A stretch of DNA of 64,000 bases from positions 93,883 through 157,882 of the forward strand of contig NZ_MIEQ01000018.1 in NCBI RefSeq assembly GCF_001968815.1. The letters run 5' to 3'. The notes under the pieces were generated by a model that was not told where the DNA came from, searched no databases, and saw only the letters and a list, made by a program, of their open reading frames with translations. Both the position numbers and the translations under genes were made by a program. Shown one piece after another: positions 8,378-17,882 of the stretch. Every line of letters begins with the position of its first letter. The stretch's first letter is position 1. Source of the stretch: Motiliproteus sp. MSK22-1 (GTDB lineage Bacteria > Pseudomonadota > Gammaproteobacteria > Pseudomonadales > Balneatricaceae).

Positions 8378-8456
8378 GCGCCGCCACCCAGGTTTTCGCT
8401 GAGCACCGCACCTAGCACACACCTGATTTTATTCAGGAGATGTAAACAAGCGGCGC
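8378..8456 (-). promoter_or_regulatory. Candidate structured rpmE leader
   Basis: On the minus strand GCGCCGC (8450-8456) is complementary to GCGGCGC (8378-8384), 28 nt before rpmE. Inside lies a hairpin CCTGA-N6-TCAGG (8422-8437). L31 autoregulatory leaders are known in gammaproteobacteria. A TAAAAT box directly adjoins the outer stem (8457-8462), so if that is the -10 box the closing strand may not be fully transcribed. Confidence 0.35.
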
Positions 8457-8538
8457 ATTTTAACAGAGTCCTTTAGATAAGCAAGCATGGAACAGTGTGG
8501 TCTCAAATTTGAGTTATGCTGGCCCTATCCCTCTGGTG

Positions 8539-8566
8539 TTACCATCCTTCTATCTAATGCTACAAT
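8539..8566 (+). promoter_or_regulatory. Putative priA promoter
   Basis: TTACCA (8539-8544), a 16-nt spacer and TACAAT (8561-8566) are followed by a GC-rich start region, about 100 nt before priA. CGTCAAAAA occurs twice just downstream (8572-8580 and 8588-8596). The rest of the 316-bp rpmE-priA gap shows nothing else clear. Confidence 0.45.
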
Positions 8567-8665
8567 GCGGCCGTCAAAAAGCATGATCGTCAAAAACGTC
8601 AGGTCACTTCAGCGACTAGCCAATATGGCGGGCAGAGGGTCATTAATTGGAGCTTCGGCAAAGTC

Positions 8666-10912
8666 ATGAGTAGCAAGAGACAGATTCTGCGTTTGGCGCT
8701 GCCTTCCCCTTTACGCCGACAGTTCGATTACCTGCCACCAGAGGGTGCTCTGGATGATTTTCAGCCAGGTCTGCGCTTTTTGGTTCCCTTCGGTAAACGT
8801 GAATTGGTTGGATTGCTGTTGGAGACGTCGGAGCAATCTGACATACCTGTTGAGAAACTCAGACCGGCTATTCGTTGCCTGGACTTACAGCCTCTATTGC
8901 CTGCTCATCTATTGGAATTAGGGCTCTGGGCGGCTAATTATTATCAGCACGCGGTTGGTGATGCGCTTTGCTCATTTTTACCCGTACTGTTGCGAAAGGG
9001 CGAGCAAGCTCAATTCAGGCATCAGTGGTTATGGGTGGTTGGCGAACCAGAAGCTGCTGATCTTGCTGATGTTGATTCGAAGCGAAAGAATCCCACTCAG
9101 AGACAGCAGCAGCTTCTTGATATTTTGCGTGAACATCCAGATGGTCTTAGTAGTGATGCTTTAAAAACCCTGGGGTTCTCCCAGAGTCTGCTTAGAGGAC
9201 TGAAAGAGAAAGCGTTGGTGACTCGTATTCAGCGTGAAACAGCACCGCCCCATTCTTTACTGCATAAACCGGAAACTAAGGAAAGTTTATTGCAGGAGGT
9301 ACCGCTGGCACTGAATGAAGAGCAGCAACGAGCAGTTGATGCGATTGCAGCTTCCATGGGAGAGTTCCAAAGTTTTCTTTTACAGGGTATTACCGGTAGT
9401 GGCAAGACAGAGGTTTATCTGCAGCTGATTGGAAAAGTAGTGGAACGGGGACGTCAAGCGCTGGTTCTGGTTCCAGAGATAGGCTTGACGCCTCAAACCG
9501 TGGGGCGTTTTCGGCAAAGATTTAATGTACCTGTTGCCGTGATTCACTCTGGGCTTACCGATCGAGAGCGTCTTGATGCCTGGTTGATGGCCCAGCAAGG
9601 TCATGCCGGCATACTGATTGGCACTCGATCAGCACTCTTAACTCCTTTGATCCGTCCTGGCATCATTATTATTGATGAAGAGCACGATGGCTCATTCAAA
9701 CAACAGGACGGATTCCGGTACTCCGCCCGCGATCTGGGAATCATGCGAGCCCGGGCAGAATCGATACCGATTATTCTGGGAAGCGCCACTCCATCTCTGG
9801 AAAGTTTTGCCAATGCCGAAGCAGGTCGTTATCGATGGCTGAAGATGGAAAAGAGGGCGGGAGAGGCCAGTCCTCCCGAGTTTGAGTTGCTGGATATTCG
9901 ACAGCAGTTATTGCAGGATGGTCTTTCTGACTCCTTGATTGAACAAATGAAAACACCTCTCCAACAAGGCGAGCAGGTGTTAGTGTTTCTTAATCGGCGC
10001 GGTTTTGCTCCAACATTAATGTGTCATGATTGTGGCTGGCAAGCGGATTGTCCTCAGTGTGACGCTCATATGACCCTGCACCGACGGCCGCCTCATCTGC
10101 ATTGTCATCATTGTGATTATCAAGCCCCGGTGGGGGCTACCTGCCCCGAGTGCCAAGGACGTAATCTGAATCCAATGGGTGCAGGTACGGAGCGTACAGA
10201 AGAGGCATTACAGCGGTTGTTTCCAGATATTTCGGTGATCAGAGTGGATCGCGACAGCACTCGACGAAAGAATGCAATGCAAGGCATTTTGAAGCGAGTT
10301 CATGATGGCGGTCCCTGTATATTGGTGGGGACACAGATGCTTGCCAAGGGGCATCATTTTCCCAAGGTAACCCTAGTGGCTATTCTGGATGCTGACGCGG
10401 GGTTGTTCAGCGCTGACTTTCGCGGTATGGAGAAAATGGCTCAACTGATACTCCAGGTCGCGGGTCGGGCCGGGCGCTCAGACAGACCAGGAAAAGTTGT
10501 CATGCAGACCTTAAATGCAGATCATCCAAGGTTGCGCTGCCTGATTGAGCAAGGCTATACCGCATTTGCCCGAGAGGAGCTGATTGATCGTAAAGCTGTC
10601 AGACTGCCACCATTTTGTCATTACGGTTTGTTACGGGCTGAAGCGGTTGCACCTGGGAGGGCAGATGCGTTTTTGCAGTTGGCTAGAATGATTGTTGAAC
10701 CGCTAACCGATCAACGGGTGCAGCTACTGGGACCGATTCCATCTCCGATGGAACGTCGGGCGGGGCGCTATCGTGCACAGTTGTTGCTATATAGTGATCA
10801 GCGTAAGGCGTTACATGGTGTGGCAACACAACTAGTACAGCTGTTGGAGCAGAACAAGCATGCGAAGAAGGTTCGCTGGTCTTTGGATATTGATCCAACA
10901 GAGATGTTTTAG
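8666..10912 (+). CDS. priA: Primosomal helicase PriA
   Basis: PriA, 748 aa, a 3'-to-5' superfamily 2 helicase that restarts collapsed replication forks by loading the replisome. The N-terminal DNA-binding domain covers about residues 1-200. Walker A GITGSGKTEV is at 241-250 and the DEEH box at 337-340. The zinc-binding insert has paired cysteines (CHDCGWQADCPQC, then CHHCDY and CPEC) in the middle of the helicase. C-terminal helicase motifs include GTQMLAKGHHFP and QVAGRAGRSDRPG. Length is normal. It is divergent from rpmE and followed by argS, as in Pseudomonas. Confidence 0.97.
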   Translation: MSSKRQILRLALPSPLRRQFDYLPPEGALDDFQPGLRFLVPFGKRELVGLLLETSEQSDIPVEKLRPAIRCLDLQPLLPAHLLELGLWAANYYQHAVGDALCSFLPVLLRKGEQAQFRHQWLWVVGEPEAADLADVDSKRKNPTQRQQQLLDILREHPDGLSSDALKTLGFSQSLLRGLKEKALVTRIQRETAPPHSLLHKPETKESLLQEVPLALNEEQQRAVDAIAASMGEFQSFLLQGITGSGKTEVYLQLIGKVVERGRQALVLVPEIGLTPQTVGRFRQRFNVPVAVIHSGLTDRERLDAWLMAQQGHAGILIGTRSALLTPLIRPGIIIIDEEHDGSFKQQDGFRYSARDLGIMRARAESIPIILGSATPSLESFANAEAGRYRWLKMEKRAGEASPPEFELLDIRQQLLQDGLSDSLIEQMKTPLQQGEQVLVFLNRRGFAPTLMCHDCGWQADCPQCDAHMTLHRRPPHLHCHHCDYQAPVGATCPECQGRNLNPMGAGTERTEEALQRLFPDISVIRVDRDSTRRKNAMQGILKRVHDGGPCILVGTQMLAKGHHFPKVTLVAILDADAGLFSADFRGMEKMAQLILQVAGRAGRSDRPGKVVMQTLNADHPRLRCLIEQGYTAFAREELIDRKAVRLPPFCHYGLLRAEAVAPGRADAFLQLARMIVEPLTDQRVQLLGPIPSPMERRAGRYRAQLLLYSDQRKALHGVATQLVQLLEQNKHAKKVRWSLDIDPTEMF

Positions 10913-11165
10913 GTTCAGTCAAAGGAGGTTCAGCCTCCAATGAGATTATTACTCACCTCTTTCATATACTTCAGCTTGGCATAGTTAGTTATTCCAGCGA
11001 TAATAGTCGGCTAATTTTAAATCCCTCGTGACGATTGCACGAAGCTCAGCACTAATCACCACTGGTCCGTTACGGAAAAACAGTCGGCATCGCTTTAAAA
11101 TGCCTGGATCTGGTAGATATGGCTGTTGGATTACATACTCAAGCAGTTTATACAGACGGTTGGCA

Positions 11166-12941
11166 ATGAAACAACATATCGCAGAGCTAGTGAGCGCTTC
11201 AATTGAAATCCTTAAGGCTGAAGGGGTTCTGCCTCAAGAGTTAGAGCCTCGTATCATGGTGGAAAACACCAAAGATAAGGCTCATGGTGATTTTGCCTCC
11301 AATATAGCCTTGACGATGGCGAAGGCGGCCAAGTGCGCGCCACGGCAATTGGCGGAGAAGCTTTGTGATAAGCTGCCGAAAAGTGACAATATTTCCAACG
11401 TAACGATTGCCGGACCCGGTTTTATCAATTTTTTTATAACGAGTGCCAGCAGCTTCGCTGTGGTTGGTGAGGTATTAGCTGCAGGCGCTGGTTATGGCTT
11501 AGCTGAACCGGCCAGCGCTGAGCGGGTTCAAGTGGAGTTTGTCTCTGCGAATCCTACCGGGCCTTTACATGTGGGTCATGGCCGGGGAGCTGCCTACGGC
11601 GCTTCTGTTGCTGATCTTTTGCAGGCCGCAGGCTACGATGTACAGCGAGAATATTACGTCAATGATGCGGGCCGGCAGATGAATATTCTGGCGGCCAGTG
11701 TCTGGCTGCGTTATCTGGAGCGTTGTGGTCTGACGCTGACGTTCCCCAGCAATGGTTATAAAGGTGAATATGTTTATGACATTGCTGATCAGCTATTCAA
11801 GGCCCATGGCGAACAATTCAGTCGTCCGCTAGAGCAGGTGTTTGCAGACATTCCGGCTGATGAGCCTGAAGGCGGCGATAAAGAATTGCATATTGATGCG
11901 TTGATTGATCGTTGCCTTGAGTTATTGGGTGAAGCGGATTACCGGATTGTTTTTGATGCTGGTCTGGACGGTATTCGAGATGACATTCGTGATGATCTGG
12001 CAGGGTTTGGCGTCAAGTTTCAGGAATGGTTTTCCGAGCGTTCTTTAGCGGAAAGCAATCAGGATGAAAAAAGCAGTATCGAAAGAGCGTTGGATAAGCT
12101 TCAGCAAAAGGGGCACCTTTTTGAAGAGGGCGGTAATATCTGGTTCCGCTCAACAGCCTTTGGTGATGATAAGGACCGGGTCGTAAAGCGGGCAAACGGT
12201 CAGACGACCTATTTTGCTTCAGATATCGCTTATCATATGAATAAGTTCGAGAGAGGCTTTGATCGAGTCATCAATGTCTGGGGGGCCGATCACCACGGTT
12301 ATATCACGCGGGTTAAGGCTGCTTTGGAAGCACTGGGGATTGATCCGGAACGTCTTGTCGTTCGCCTGGTTCAATTTGCCATATTGTATAGAGGTGAAGA
12401 GCGGGTACAGATGTCCACAAGAAGTGGCTCTTTTGTCACCCTGCGGGATTTGCGTTCGGAAGTCGGCAATGATGCTGCCCGTTTCTTCTACGTGACTCGC
12501 AAGTCTGAGCAGCATATGGATTTTGATCTGGAGTTGGCAAAATCTCAGAGCAAAGACAATCCGGTTTATTATATCCAGTATGCTCATGCTCGGGTCTGCA
12601 GCGTTATGCGTAAGCTTCAGGAAAACGGTTGGAGTTGGGATCAACAGCGGGGGCTTGATAACCTGCAACTTCTCGATACGGATTATGAGAAAGATCTGAT
12701 GACCAGCCTGGCGAAGTATCCCGAGCTACTAAAAAATGCGGCTGAAGCCTATGAGCCTCATGTGATCTCACATTACCTGAAAGATCTTGCCAGCGATTTT
12801 CATACTTACTACAACGCCAATAAAATGTTGATTGAAGATGCTCCTTTACGTGATGCAAGGTTGGCGCTGAGTCAGGCTGTCCGACAGGTGCTGGCCAACG
12901 GTTTAGGCTTGCTGGGTGTTTCTGCTCCGGAATTGATGTAA
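11166..12941 (+). CDS. argS: Arginyl-tRNA synthetase
   Basis: Class I aminoacyl-tRNA synthetase, 591 aa, charging tRNA-Arg. The N-terminal domain starts MKQHIAELV. The HIGH motif appears as HVGHG in [15 protein letters not shown]. The KMSK motif is degenerate (VQMSTRSG), which is usual for ArgS. The DALR anticodon-binding domain is C-terminal (YAHARVCSV to the end). The frame is open from 11028, but residues before ATG 11166 do not resemble the family and that ATG matches the normal N terminus; no strong ribosome-binding site is visible. The FtsN-like gene follows 11 nt later. Confidence 0.96.
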   Translation: MKQHIAELVSASIEILKAEGVLPQELEPRIMVENTKDKAHGDFASNIALTMAKAAKCAPRQLAEKLCDKLPKSDNISNVTIAGPGFINFFITSASSFAVVGEVLAAGAGYGLAEPASAERVQVEFVSANPTGPLHVGHGRGAAYGASVADLLQAAGYDVQREYYVNDAGRQMNILAASVWLRYLERCGLTLTFPSNGYKGEYVYDIADQLFKAHGEQFSRPLEQVFADIPADEPEGGDKELHIDALIDRCLELLGEADYRIVFDAGLDGIRDDIRDDLAGFGVKFQEWFSERSLAESNQDEKSSIERALDKLQQKGHLFEEGGNIWFRSTAFGDDKDRVVKRANGQTTYFASDIAYHMNKFERGFDRVINVWGADHHGYITRVKAALEALGIDPERLVVRLVQFAILYRGEERVQMSTRSGSFVTLRDLRSEVGNDAARFFYVTRKSEQHMDFDLELAKSQSKDNPVYYIQYAHARVCSVMRKLQENGWSWDQQRGLDNLQLLDTDYEKDLMTSLAKYPELLKNAAEAYEPHVISHYLKDLASDFHTYYNANKMLIEDAPLRDARLALSQAVRQVLANGLGLLGVSAPELM

Positions 12942-12952
12942 GCAGTTCTCTA

Positions 12953-13636
12953 ATGGCTCATGATTACGCAAATCGACCGAAGAAGCGCAAACCTTCGGCT
13001 AAACGTACGGCGCTCAAACCAAAGGCCAAGGCAGTAGAAAAGCCTTCTCGTCGTCGGCTCTGGCTGGCGATCGTGCCTCTTTTGCTGCTACCCGGCTTTG
13101 GTTATGGTCTTTATAAGTTGGCTACGGTAAAACCTGACCCTGTCGCTACTCAAAAGACTGTCACCAAGCAAGGACCTGCTGCGGCTGGTAAATTAAAAGA
13201 TCACTCTAGTGCAAAGGCAGAGACATCCAGTACGGCCAAAAAAGTGGTTGCGACTAGCAGTAACTCTGATAAAAGCTCAGATAAATCAGGCGCTGGCAAG
13301 GAAGAAGGCTTTAAGTTCTATAAGTTATTGCCTGAAAGCAAAGTCGTGCCCCCTAAGGTTGAAGCCTATAAATCAACCCCAAAGTCTGCTAAAAATCATA
13401 GCCGGTATCTGTTACAGGCCGGATCGTTTCGAAGTGCAACTGATGCTGATAGTTTAAGGGCGAAGCTAATCTTGTTAGGGTTGCCTAATGTTAGCTCCAG
13501 TAAAGTCAGCTCGGCCAATGGTACTGTCTGGTATCGGGTACGGGTAGGACCCTTCGAATCTCGCTCCAAGCTCAATAAGGCCCAGGATCAAATGGTCCGT
13601 ATGCGCCTTCAACCGCTTCAAATCAAAATTCCATAA
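12953..13636 (+). CDS. ftsN: FtsN-like SPOR-domain cell division protein
   Basis: Bitopic membrane protein of 227 aa. A basic cytoplasmic tail (residues 1-35), one membrane helix at about 36-54, a Lys/Ser/Ala-rich linker, and a C-terminal SPOR domain (about 149-227, from RYLLQAGSFRS to RVRVGPF) that binds denuded septal peptidoglycan. This architecture is FtsN-like. The position between priA/argS and hslV matches ftsN in enterics and Pseudomonas. FtsN triggers septal wall synthesis; here the role is inferred from domain layout and synteny, because the linker is too divergent to compare. A hairpin follows the stop codon. Confidence 0.82.
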   Translation: MAHDYANRPKKRKPSAKRTALKPKAKAVEKPSRRRLWLAIVPLLLLPGFGYGLYKLATVKPDPVATQKTVTKQGPAAAGKLKDHSSAKAETSSTAKKVVATSSNSDKSSDKSGAGKEEGFKFYKLLPESKVVPPKVEAYKSTPKSAKNHSRYLLQAGSFRSATDADSLRAKLILLGLPNVSSSKVSSANGTVWYRVRVGPFESRSKLNKAQDQMVRMRLQPLQIKIP

Positions 13637-13663
13637 CAGGCTCCTTCCTTGTTAAGGAGCCTG
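13637..13663 (+). terminator. Hairpin after the FtsN-like gene
   Basis: CAGGCTCCTT (13637-13646) pairs perfectly with AAGGAGCCTG (13654-13663) over a 7-nt loop, overlapping the stop of the FtsN-like gene. The following sequence CTTTCTAA has few T residues, so termination may be partial. Confidence 0.55.
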
Positions 13664-13688
13664 CTTTCTAAAAGCCATTGATGCTGGC

Positions 13689-13716
13689 CTTGAATTTCTT
13701 TCCCTTGGTGCCATAT
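13689..13716 (+). promoter_or_regulatory. Putative heat-shock (RpoH) promoter of hslVU
   Basis: CTTGAA (13689-13694), a 14-nt spacer and TGCCATAT (13709-13716) closely match the sigma-32 consensus CTTGAA-N13-15-CCCCATNT. It is about 100 nt before hslV, which is a heat-shock gene in E. coli. Confidence 0.6.
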
Positions 13717-13816
13717 AAATAGCTTGCCCCTAGCATATTATTGACACGACTAACGGGTACAGTTTACAGAAACAACTTACTGGCATACCAAAGAATCAAC
13801 TTACAGGCATAAAGAC

Positions 13817-14347
13817 ATGACAACGATCGTATCCGTGCGCCGGGATGACAAAGTAGCTCTTGGCGGTGATGGACAGGTTTCGCTGGGCAACACAGTTATG
13901 AAGGGGAACGCTCGCAAAGTGCGTCGGCTTTATCATGATCAGGTGATCGCGGGTTTTGCCGGTGGCACCGCAGACGCTTTTACGCTGTTTGAACGTTTTG
14001 AGGCGCAACTGGAGAAACACCAAGGCCACTTGGTGCGTTCGGCGGTGGAGCTGGCAAAAGATTGGCGCAGTGACCGCGCATTACGTCGCCTGGAGGCTAT
14101 GCTCATCGTAGCTAACAAAGATGCATCCCTGATTATTTCGGGCAATGGTGATGTGGTTGAGCCGGAGGAAGGGCTGGTAGCCATCGGTTCCGGTGGTAAT
14201 TTCGCCCAGGCGGCAGGCAAAGCTTTATTGAAAAATACTGACTTGGGCGCTCGAGAGATTGTTGAGAAAAGCTTGAGTATTGCTGCTGATATCTGTGTTT
14301 TTACCAATCACACCCAAGTTATCGAAGAGCTGGACAGCATCGGCTAG
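13817..14347 (+). CDS. hslV: ATP-dependent protease peptidase subunit HslV
   Basis: HslV (ClpQ), 176 aa, the proteolytic subunit of the HslUV protease, a bacterial relative of the proteasome beta subunit. After Met removal Thr2 becomes the N-terminal nucleophile ([12 protein letters not shown]). GGDGQVSLG and the [16 protein letters not shown] segment are diagnostic. The length is typical. It is followed by hslU 90 nt later in the usual order and is preceded by a sigma-32-like promoter. It forms double hexameric rings in the cytoplasm that are opened by HslU. Confidence 0.98.
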   Translation: MTTIVSVRRDDKVALGGDGQVSLGNTVMKGNARKVRRLYHDQVIAGFAGGTADAFTLFERFEAQLEKHQGHLVRSAVELAKDWRSDRALRRLEAMLIVANKDASLIISGNGDVVEPEEGLVAIGSGGNFAQAAGKALLKNTDLGAREIVEKSLSIAADICVFTNHTQVIEELDSIG

Positions 14348-14437
14348 ATCGCTGGCACCTAGAGTCTTGGCACTAACGAATAATGATGGTTGCCGACGAG
14401 CACTGTTGCCCGGTAATCCGATAGAAGAGAAATCAAC

Positions 14438-15769
14438 ATGTCCCATATGACACCTCGAGAAATTGTTCACGAACTGGATAAACACATTATTGGTCAGTCA
14501 GATGCTAAGCGTGCAGTTGCCATAGCTCTGAGGAATCGCTGGCGTCGGATGCAATTGCCAGAAGGCATGCGCAATGAAATCACACCAAAAAATATTCTGA
14601 TGATAGGCCCCACTGGTGTAGGTAAAACTGAAATTGCCCGTCGTTTGGCAAAGCTGGCGAATGCTCCTTTTATTAAAATAGAAGCGACCAAGTTCACCGA
14701 AGTGGGTTATGTCGGTAGAGATGTTGAATCTATCGTCCGTGATTTGGTCGATATGGCCGTCAAAATGCTCAGAGAGCAGGAGATGGCCAAGGTTCAGAAT
14801 CGAGCAGCCGATGTCGCGGAAGAGCGAATTCTTGATGCCCTGCTTCCTCAGGCCAGGTCTGGCTCTGGAGAAGAACCAGCACGTGACGACAATAACAATA
14901 CTCGTCAGCTTTTCCGCAAAAAACTGCGGGAAGGACAGCTCGACGATAAAGAGATAGAGATTGAAGTCAGTGCCCAGCCGATGGGAGTTGAAATCATGGC
15001 GCCTCCTGGCATGGAAGAAATGACCAGCCAGCTGCAGAACATGTTTTCCAATATGGGAACTGAGCGTAAGAAAACCCGTAAGCTGAAAGTTAAAGATGCG
15101 TTAAAAATCCTTTGTGATGAAGAAGCCGCGGCAATGATAAAGGAGGACGATCTAAAGGCGCGAGCTATCGAAGTGGTAGAACAAAACGGTATTGTTTTCC
15201 TGGATGAGATAGATAAAGTGGCTAAGCGGGCAGAAGCGGGTGGAGCCGATGTCTCGCGTGAAGGTGTGCAGCGTGATTTGTTGCCGTTAATTGAAGGCAG
15301 TACAGTTAGTACCAAGTTCGGTATGGTTAACACCGATCATATTTTGTTCATTGCCTCAGGCGCTTTCCATCTCTCCAAACCTTCGGATTTAATCCCTGAG
15401 CTGCAGGGGCGTCTTCCTATCCGAGTCGAACTCAGTGCGTTAACGCCAGAGGACTTCCGGCGTATTCTGACTGAACCGGATGCATCTTTGACCGAACAGT
15501 ATCAGGCACTAATGGGGACTGAAGGGCTGACTATCAGCTTTGCTGAAGACGGGATTGAACGAATTGCCCAGATGGCCTTCGAAGTTAATGAAAGTACCGA
15601 GAATATTGGTGCACGGCGTTTGCACACGATGATGGAGCGTCTGTTGGAAGAGCTCTCGTTTGAGGCCAGCGATAAATCAGGACAAAGTTTGACCATTGAT
15701 GCAGAATACGTAAACAAGGCGTTAAAAGAACTGGCTCAAGATGAGGATCTAAGCCGTTATATTCTATAA
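14438..15769 (+). CDS. hslU: HslU ATPase subunit of the HslUV protease
   Basis: AAA+ unfoldase, 443 aa, which feeds substrates to HslV. Walker [10 protein letters not shown] is at 57-65, and the pore-loop motif GYVG is at 90-93. Walker B is [11 protein letters not shown]. The intermediate I-domain lies between about residues 110 and 240, including [13 protein letters not shown]. The C-terminal tail ends in EDLSRYIL, the peptide that docks into HslV. Length is normal. It is the second gene of the hslVU operon; a DUF971 gene follows, as in Pseudomonas. Confidence 0.98.
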   Translation: MSHMTPREIVHELDKHIIGQSDAKRAVAIALRNRWRRMQLPEGMRNEITPKNILMIGPTGVGKTEIARRLAKLANAPFIKIEATKFTEVGYVGRDVESIVRDLVDMAVKMLREQEMAKVQNRAADVAEERILDALLPQARSGSGEEPARDDNNNTRQLFRKKLREGQLDDKEIEIEVSAQPMGVEIMAPPGMEEMTSQLQNMFSNMGTERKKTRKLKVKDALKILCDEEAAAMIKEDDLKARAIEVVEQNGIVFLDEIDKVAKRAEAGGADVSREGVQRDLLPLIEGSTVSTKFGMVNTDHILFIASGAFHLSKPSDLIPELQGRLPIRVELSALTPEDFRRILTEPDASLTEQYQALMGTEGLTISFAEDGIERIAQMAFEVNESTENIGARRLHTMMERLLEELSFEASDKSGQSLTIDAEYVNKALKELAQDEDLSRYIL

Positions 15770-15847
15770 TCGCTGCTATTTTGTTGGCTGGTAATTGCTG
15801 GCGTCCTGAACAGATTGACACAGATTTTCGAACGAATGGTATCTGCT

Positions 15848-16267
15848 ATGAGTGACATGCGACCAACACGTATCGAATTACATCTTCGCTCCAGACTATT
15901 GGAGTTGGTGTATGAAGATCAGGCTTATCAGCTCCCCGCAGAGCTATTGAGGGTGTCATCACCCTCTGCTGAAGTGCGTGGGCATGGGCAAGGTAACGAA
16001 GTGCTTCAAACAGGAAAGCGCAATGTTGCCTTGACGGGTATTGAGCCCAGTGGGAATTTTGCTGTTAAGCTGATCTTTGATGATGGTCATGATTCAGGGC
16101 TTTTCAGCTGGAGTTATCTCAGGGAGCTCTGTGTTAATCAGGATACTTACTGGCAAGCATATCTTGATCGTCTGGAAGCTGCTGGCGGCAGCCGGGATGT
16201 TTGCACGACTCCGGCTATGGCTGCTGTTCAAAAATCCTGTGGCAGCGGTGGAAGCTGTGGTGGTTAG
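15848..16267 (+). CDS. DUF971 / gamma-butyrobetaine hydroxylase-like N-terminal domain protein
   Basis: Protein of about 139 aa with a DUF971 domain (PTRIELHLRSRLLEL to SWSYLREL), the small domain also found at the N terminus of gamma-butyrobetaine hydroxylase. Its function is not established; related domains occur in iron-sulfur contexts. The C terminus is rich in Gly and Cys (KSCGSGGSCGG), which could bind metal, but that is inference. The start is uncertain: ATG 15836, 15848 and 15857 are all in frame without a clear ribosome-binding site. It follows hslU by 78 nt, its normal neighbour in Pseudomonas-like genomes. Confidence 0.78.
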   Translation: MSDMRPTRIELHLRSRLLELVYEDQAYQLPAELLRVSSPSAEVRGHGQGNEVLQTGKRNVALTGIEPSGNFAVKLIFDDGHDSGLFSWSYLRELCVNQDTYWQAYLDRLEAAGGSRDVCTTPAMAAVQKSCGSGGSCGG

Positions 16268-16323
16268 CAGCTATGGCACTAGCGTTGCTGACAAACTGCT
16301 AAAGGAAGAGTTCTGGGGAGGGG

Positions 16324-16932
16324 ATGTTGGACTTGTTTAACGATGGCTTAAAAACCGTACTTGAAGTTGCTATTAAAGTAGCCTTTAAGCGAGATCCTGC
16401 AACATTGCGTCGATTGGCCCGGCTCGATGGAAAGGTGATTGAGGTCCGACTAACAGCGCCGGAGTATCGGCTCTTCGTTCTTCCGGTTACAGATGGCATT
16501 GAGTTTGACAATCAGCATATCCTCGAAGGGCACTGTGTTATTGAAGGGGCCGCTTCAGATTTTCTCGAAATACTCCTGGACGAGCAGAAAACGTTTGGAT
16601 CTGGTATTCGGCTCAGTGGTGATACACAGCTCGCCATTGAGTTAAAGAGCTGTTTGCAGAAACTCGATATTGATTGGGAAGACTTGTTGGCTGAAGCCAT
16701 TGGCGATCTTGCCGCCCATCAATTTGCAGCATTTTTTAGAAAAGGTCGGGCCTATGCTAAGCAGAGTACTGAGTCATTGCTTGACGATCTGGATGATTAC
16801 CTGCACGAAGAGGTCAGGTTGTTACCACCAAGGATAGAACTTGAGCATTTTTATGATCAGGTTGATCAGCTTCGGCTGACAGTAGATCGACTCGAGGCTC
16901 GAATCGATCTACTGGAAAAGTCTCCAGATTGA
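16324..16932 (+). CDS. ubiJ: Ubiquinone biosynthesis accessory factor UbiJ (SCP2 domain)
   Basis: UbiJ-like protein, 202 aa. An N-terminal SCP2-type lipid-binding domain covers about residues 15-115 (RLARLDGKVIEVRL, then GDTQLAIELKSCL). A middle helical region has the UbiJ-typical stretch DLAAHQFAAFFRKG. A C-terminal coiled coil (DQVDQLRLTVDRLEARIDLLEK) would pair with UbiK-like partners. UbiJ binds lipid intermediates in the cytosolic ubiquinone complex. Normally it lies between ubiE and ubiB; here it is about 42 kb away and follows the DUF971 gene. A good Shine-Dalgarno sequence (GGGGAGGGG) precedes ATG 16324. Confidence 0.85.
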   Translation: MLDLFNDGLKTVLEVAIKVAFKRDPATLRRLARLDGKVIEVRLTAPEYRLFVLPVTDGIEFDNQHILEGHCVIEGAASDFLEILLDEQKTFGSGIRLSGDTQLAIELKSCLQKLDIDWEDLLAEAIGDLAAHQFAAFFRKGRAYAKQSTESLLDDLDDYLHEEVRLLPPRIELEHFYDQVDQLRLTVDRLEARIDLLEKSPD

Positions 16933-16970
16933 CGATCAGGTGAGGATCGACTCGCCGGCTCCTAAGCTTT

Positions 16971-17648
16971 CTAGATTACTTGTGTTTCGAAGCTCATCAG
17001 CGTATCCAGCTGAAATTTCAGTAAGTCTCCCCGTTGCAATACTCCGACACCTGCTGGAGTCCCTGTCAGGACTACATCCCCTGGAAGCAGGGTAAAGTGT
17101 TGGCTGCAATAGGATAGCAACTTATTCACTGCTGTGATCATCTGACGGGTTTGTCCGTGCTGACGTAGCTCACCATTAACCCATAGCCTGTACTCGGTAT
17201 CCTCAATATTACTAATTCTCCGGGGGGAGATAAAAGCAGACAGAGGACAACTTCCATCAAAGCTTTTTGCAATCTCCCAGGGATGCCCTTTTTTCTTTAA
17301 TTCATCCTGCAGGTCTCTGAGTGTTAGATCCAGTCCCAGACCTATTCCGGCAATAGCGTCCGCTGCTTGAGCCTCATTCGCCTGGGTCAATGGGCTGCCA
17401 ATCAGAACGGTAAGTTCCGTTTCAAAGTGACAGGGTCCTTTCTCAACAGGGAGTTGAATCGATGGGGTTAATCCCGTCATTGCGGTATAGGGCTTAATAA
17501 ACAGTAGCGGGTTTGCAGGAACAGGGTTGTTTAATTCCTTCGCGTGCTCCACGTAATTGCGGCCAACACAAACGGCTTTTCCAGGCGGAAGGGACAGGTC
17601 TTTTCCATCATTTGATTGGTGCAGGTAGCCTGAGTACGGATCGGACAT
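16971..17648 (-). CDS. Fumarylacetoacetate hydrolase family protein
   Basis: FAH-superfamily enzyme of 225 aa. Conserved pieces are the substrate-loop start VCVGRNYVEHAKE, the metal-binding Glu pair in HFETELTVLIG, the Asp in GLDLTLRD, KSFDGSCP and TGTPAGVG. Members of this size act as acylpyruvase or oxaloacetate decarboxylase/tautomerase, or in aromatic breakdown; substrate cannot be assigned here. I chose ATG 17648 because AGGAG lies 11 nt upstream and the conserved region starts soon after; the open frame extends upstream to 17828 without family similarity. It is convergent with ubiJ and divergent from a SpoIIAA-like gene. Confidence 0.88.
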   Translation of the reverse strand: MSDPYSGYLHQSNDGKDLSLPPGKAVCVGRNYVEHAKELNNPVPANPLLFIKPYTAMTGLTPSIQLPVEKGPCHFETELTVLIGSPLTQANEAQAADAIAGIGLGLDLTLRDLQDELKKKGHPWEIAKSFDGSCPLSAFISPRRISNIEDTEYRLWVNGELRQHGQTRQMITAVNKLLSYCSQHFTLLPGDVVLTGTPAGVGVLQRGDLLKFQLDTLMSFETQVI

Positions 17649-17882
17649 CGGTAGATATTCTCCTGAGTTGACTGAGCGTTGCCTGACCGTGGATAAAGCG
17701 CCGCTTTCCCGGTCTGATTTCCAGTATCTGTCATGCTTTTCGCTATTTCTGTTACGCTTTCTATTTTTAAGCTGTGTGCAAGATCGCTGATTAAACGGTG
17801 AACAGGATAGCTGAATAATGGCAACCATAGTCGTTTACTGCTATTAATAGCAACCAAGGCTTGTCTGGTAGGAGTGTTGTTG

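Noticed and set aside
11028..11165. 46-codon N-terminal extension of argS
   Set aside because: Not similar to any synthetase N terminus; ATG 11166 begins the conserved domain.
14905..15333. 142-codon minus-strand open frame inside hslU
   Set aside because: Antisense shadow of a strongly conserved gene; sequence is low in complexity and has no family features.
17649..17828. 60-codon N-terminal extension of the FAH-family gene
   Set aside because: A good ribosome-binding site precedes ATG 17648 and the extension is basic, unconserved sequence.
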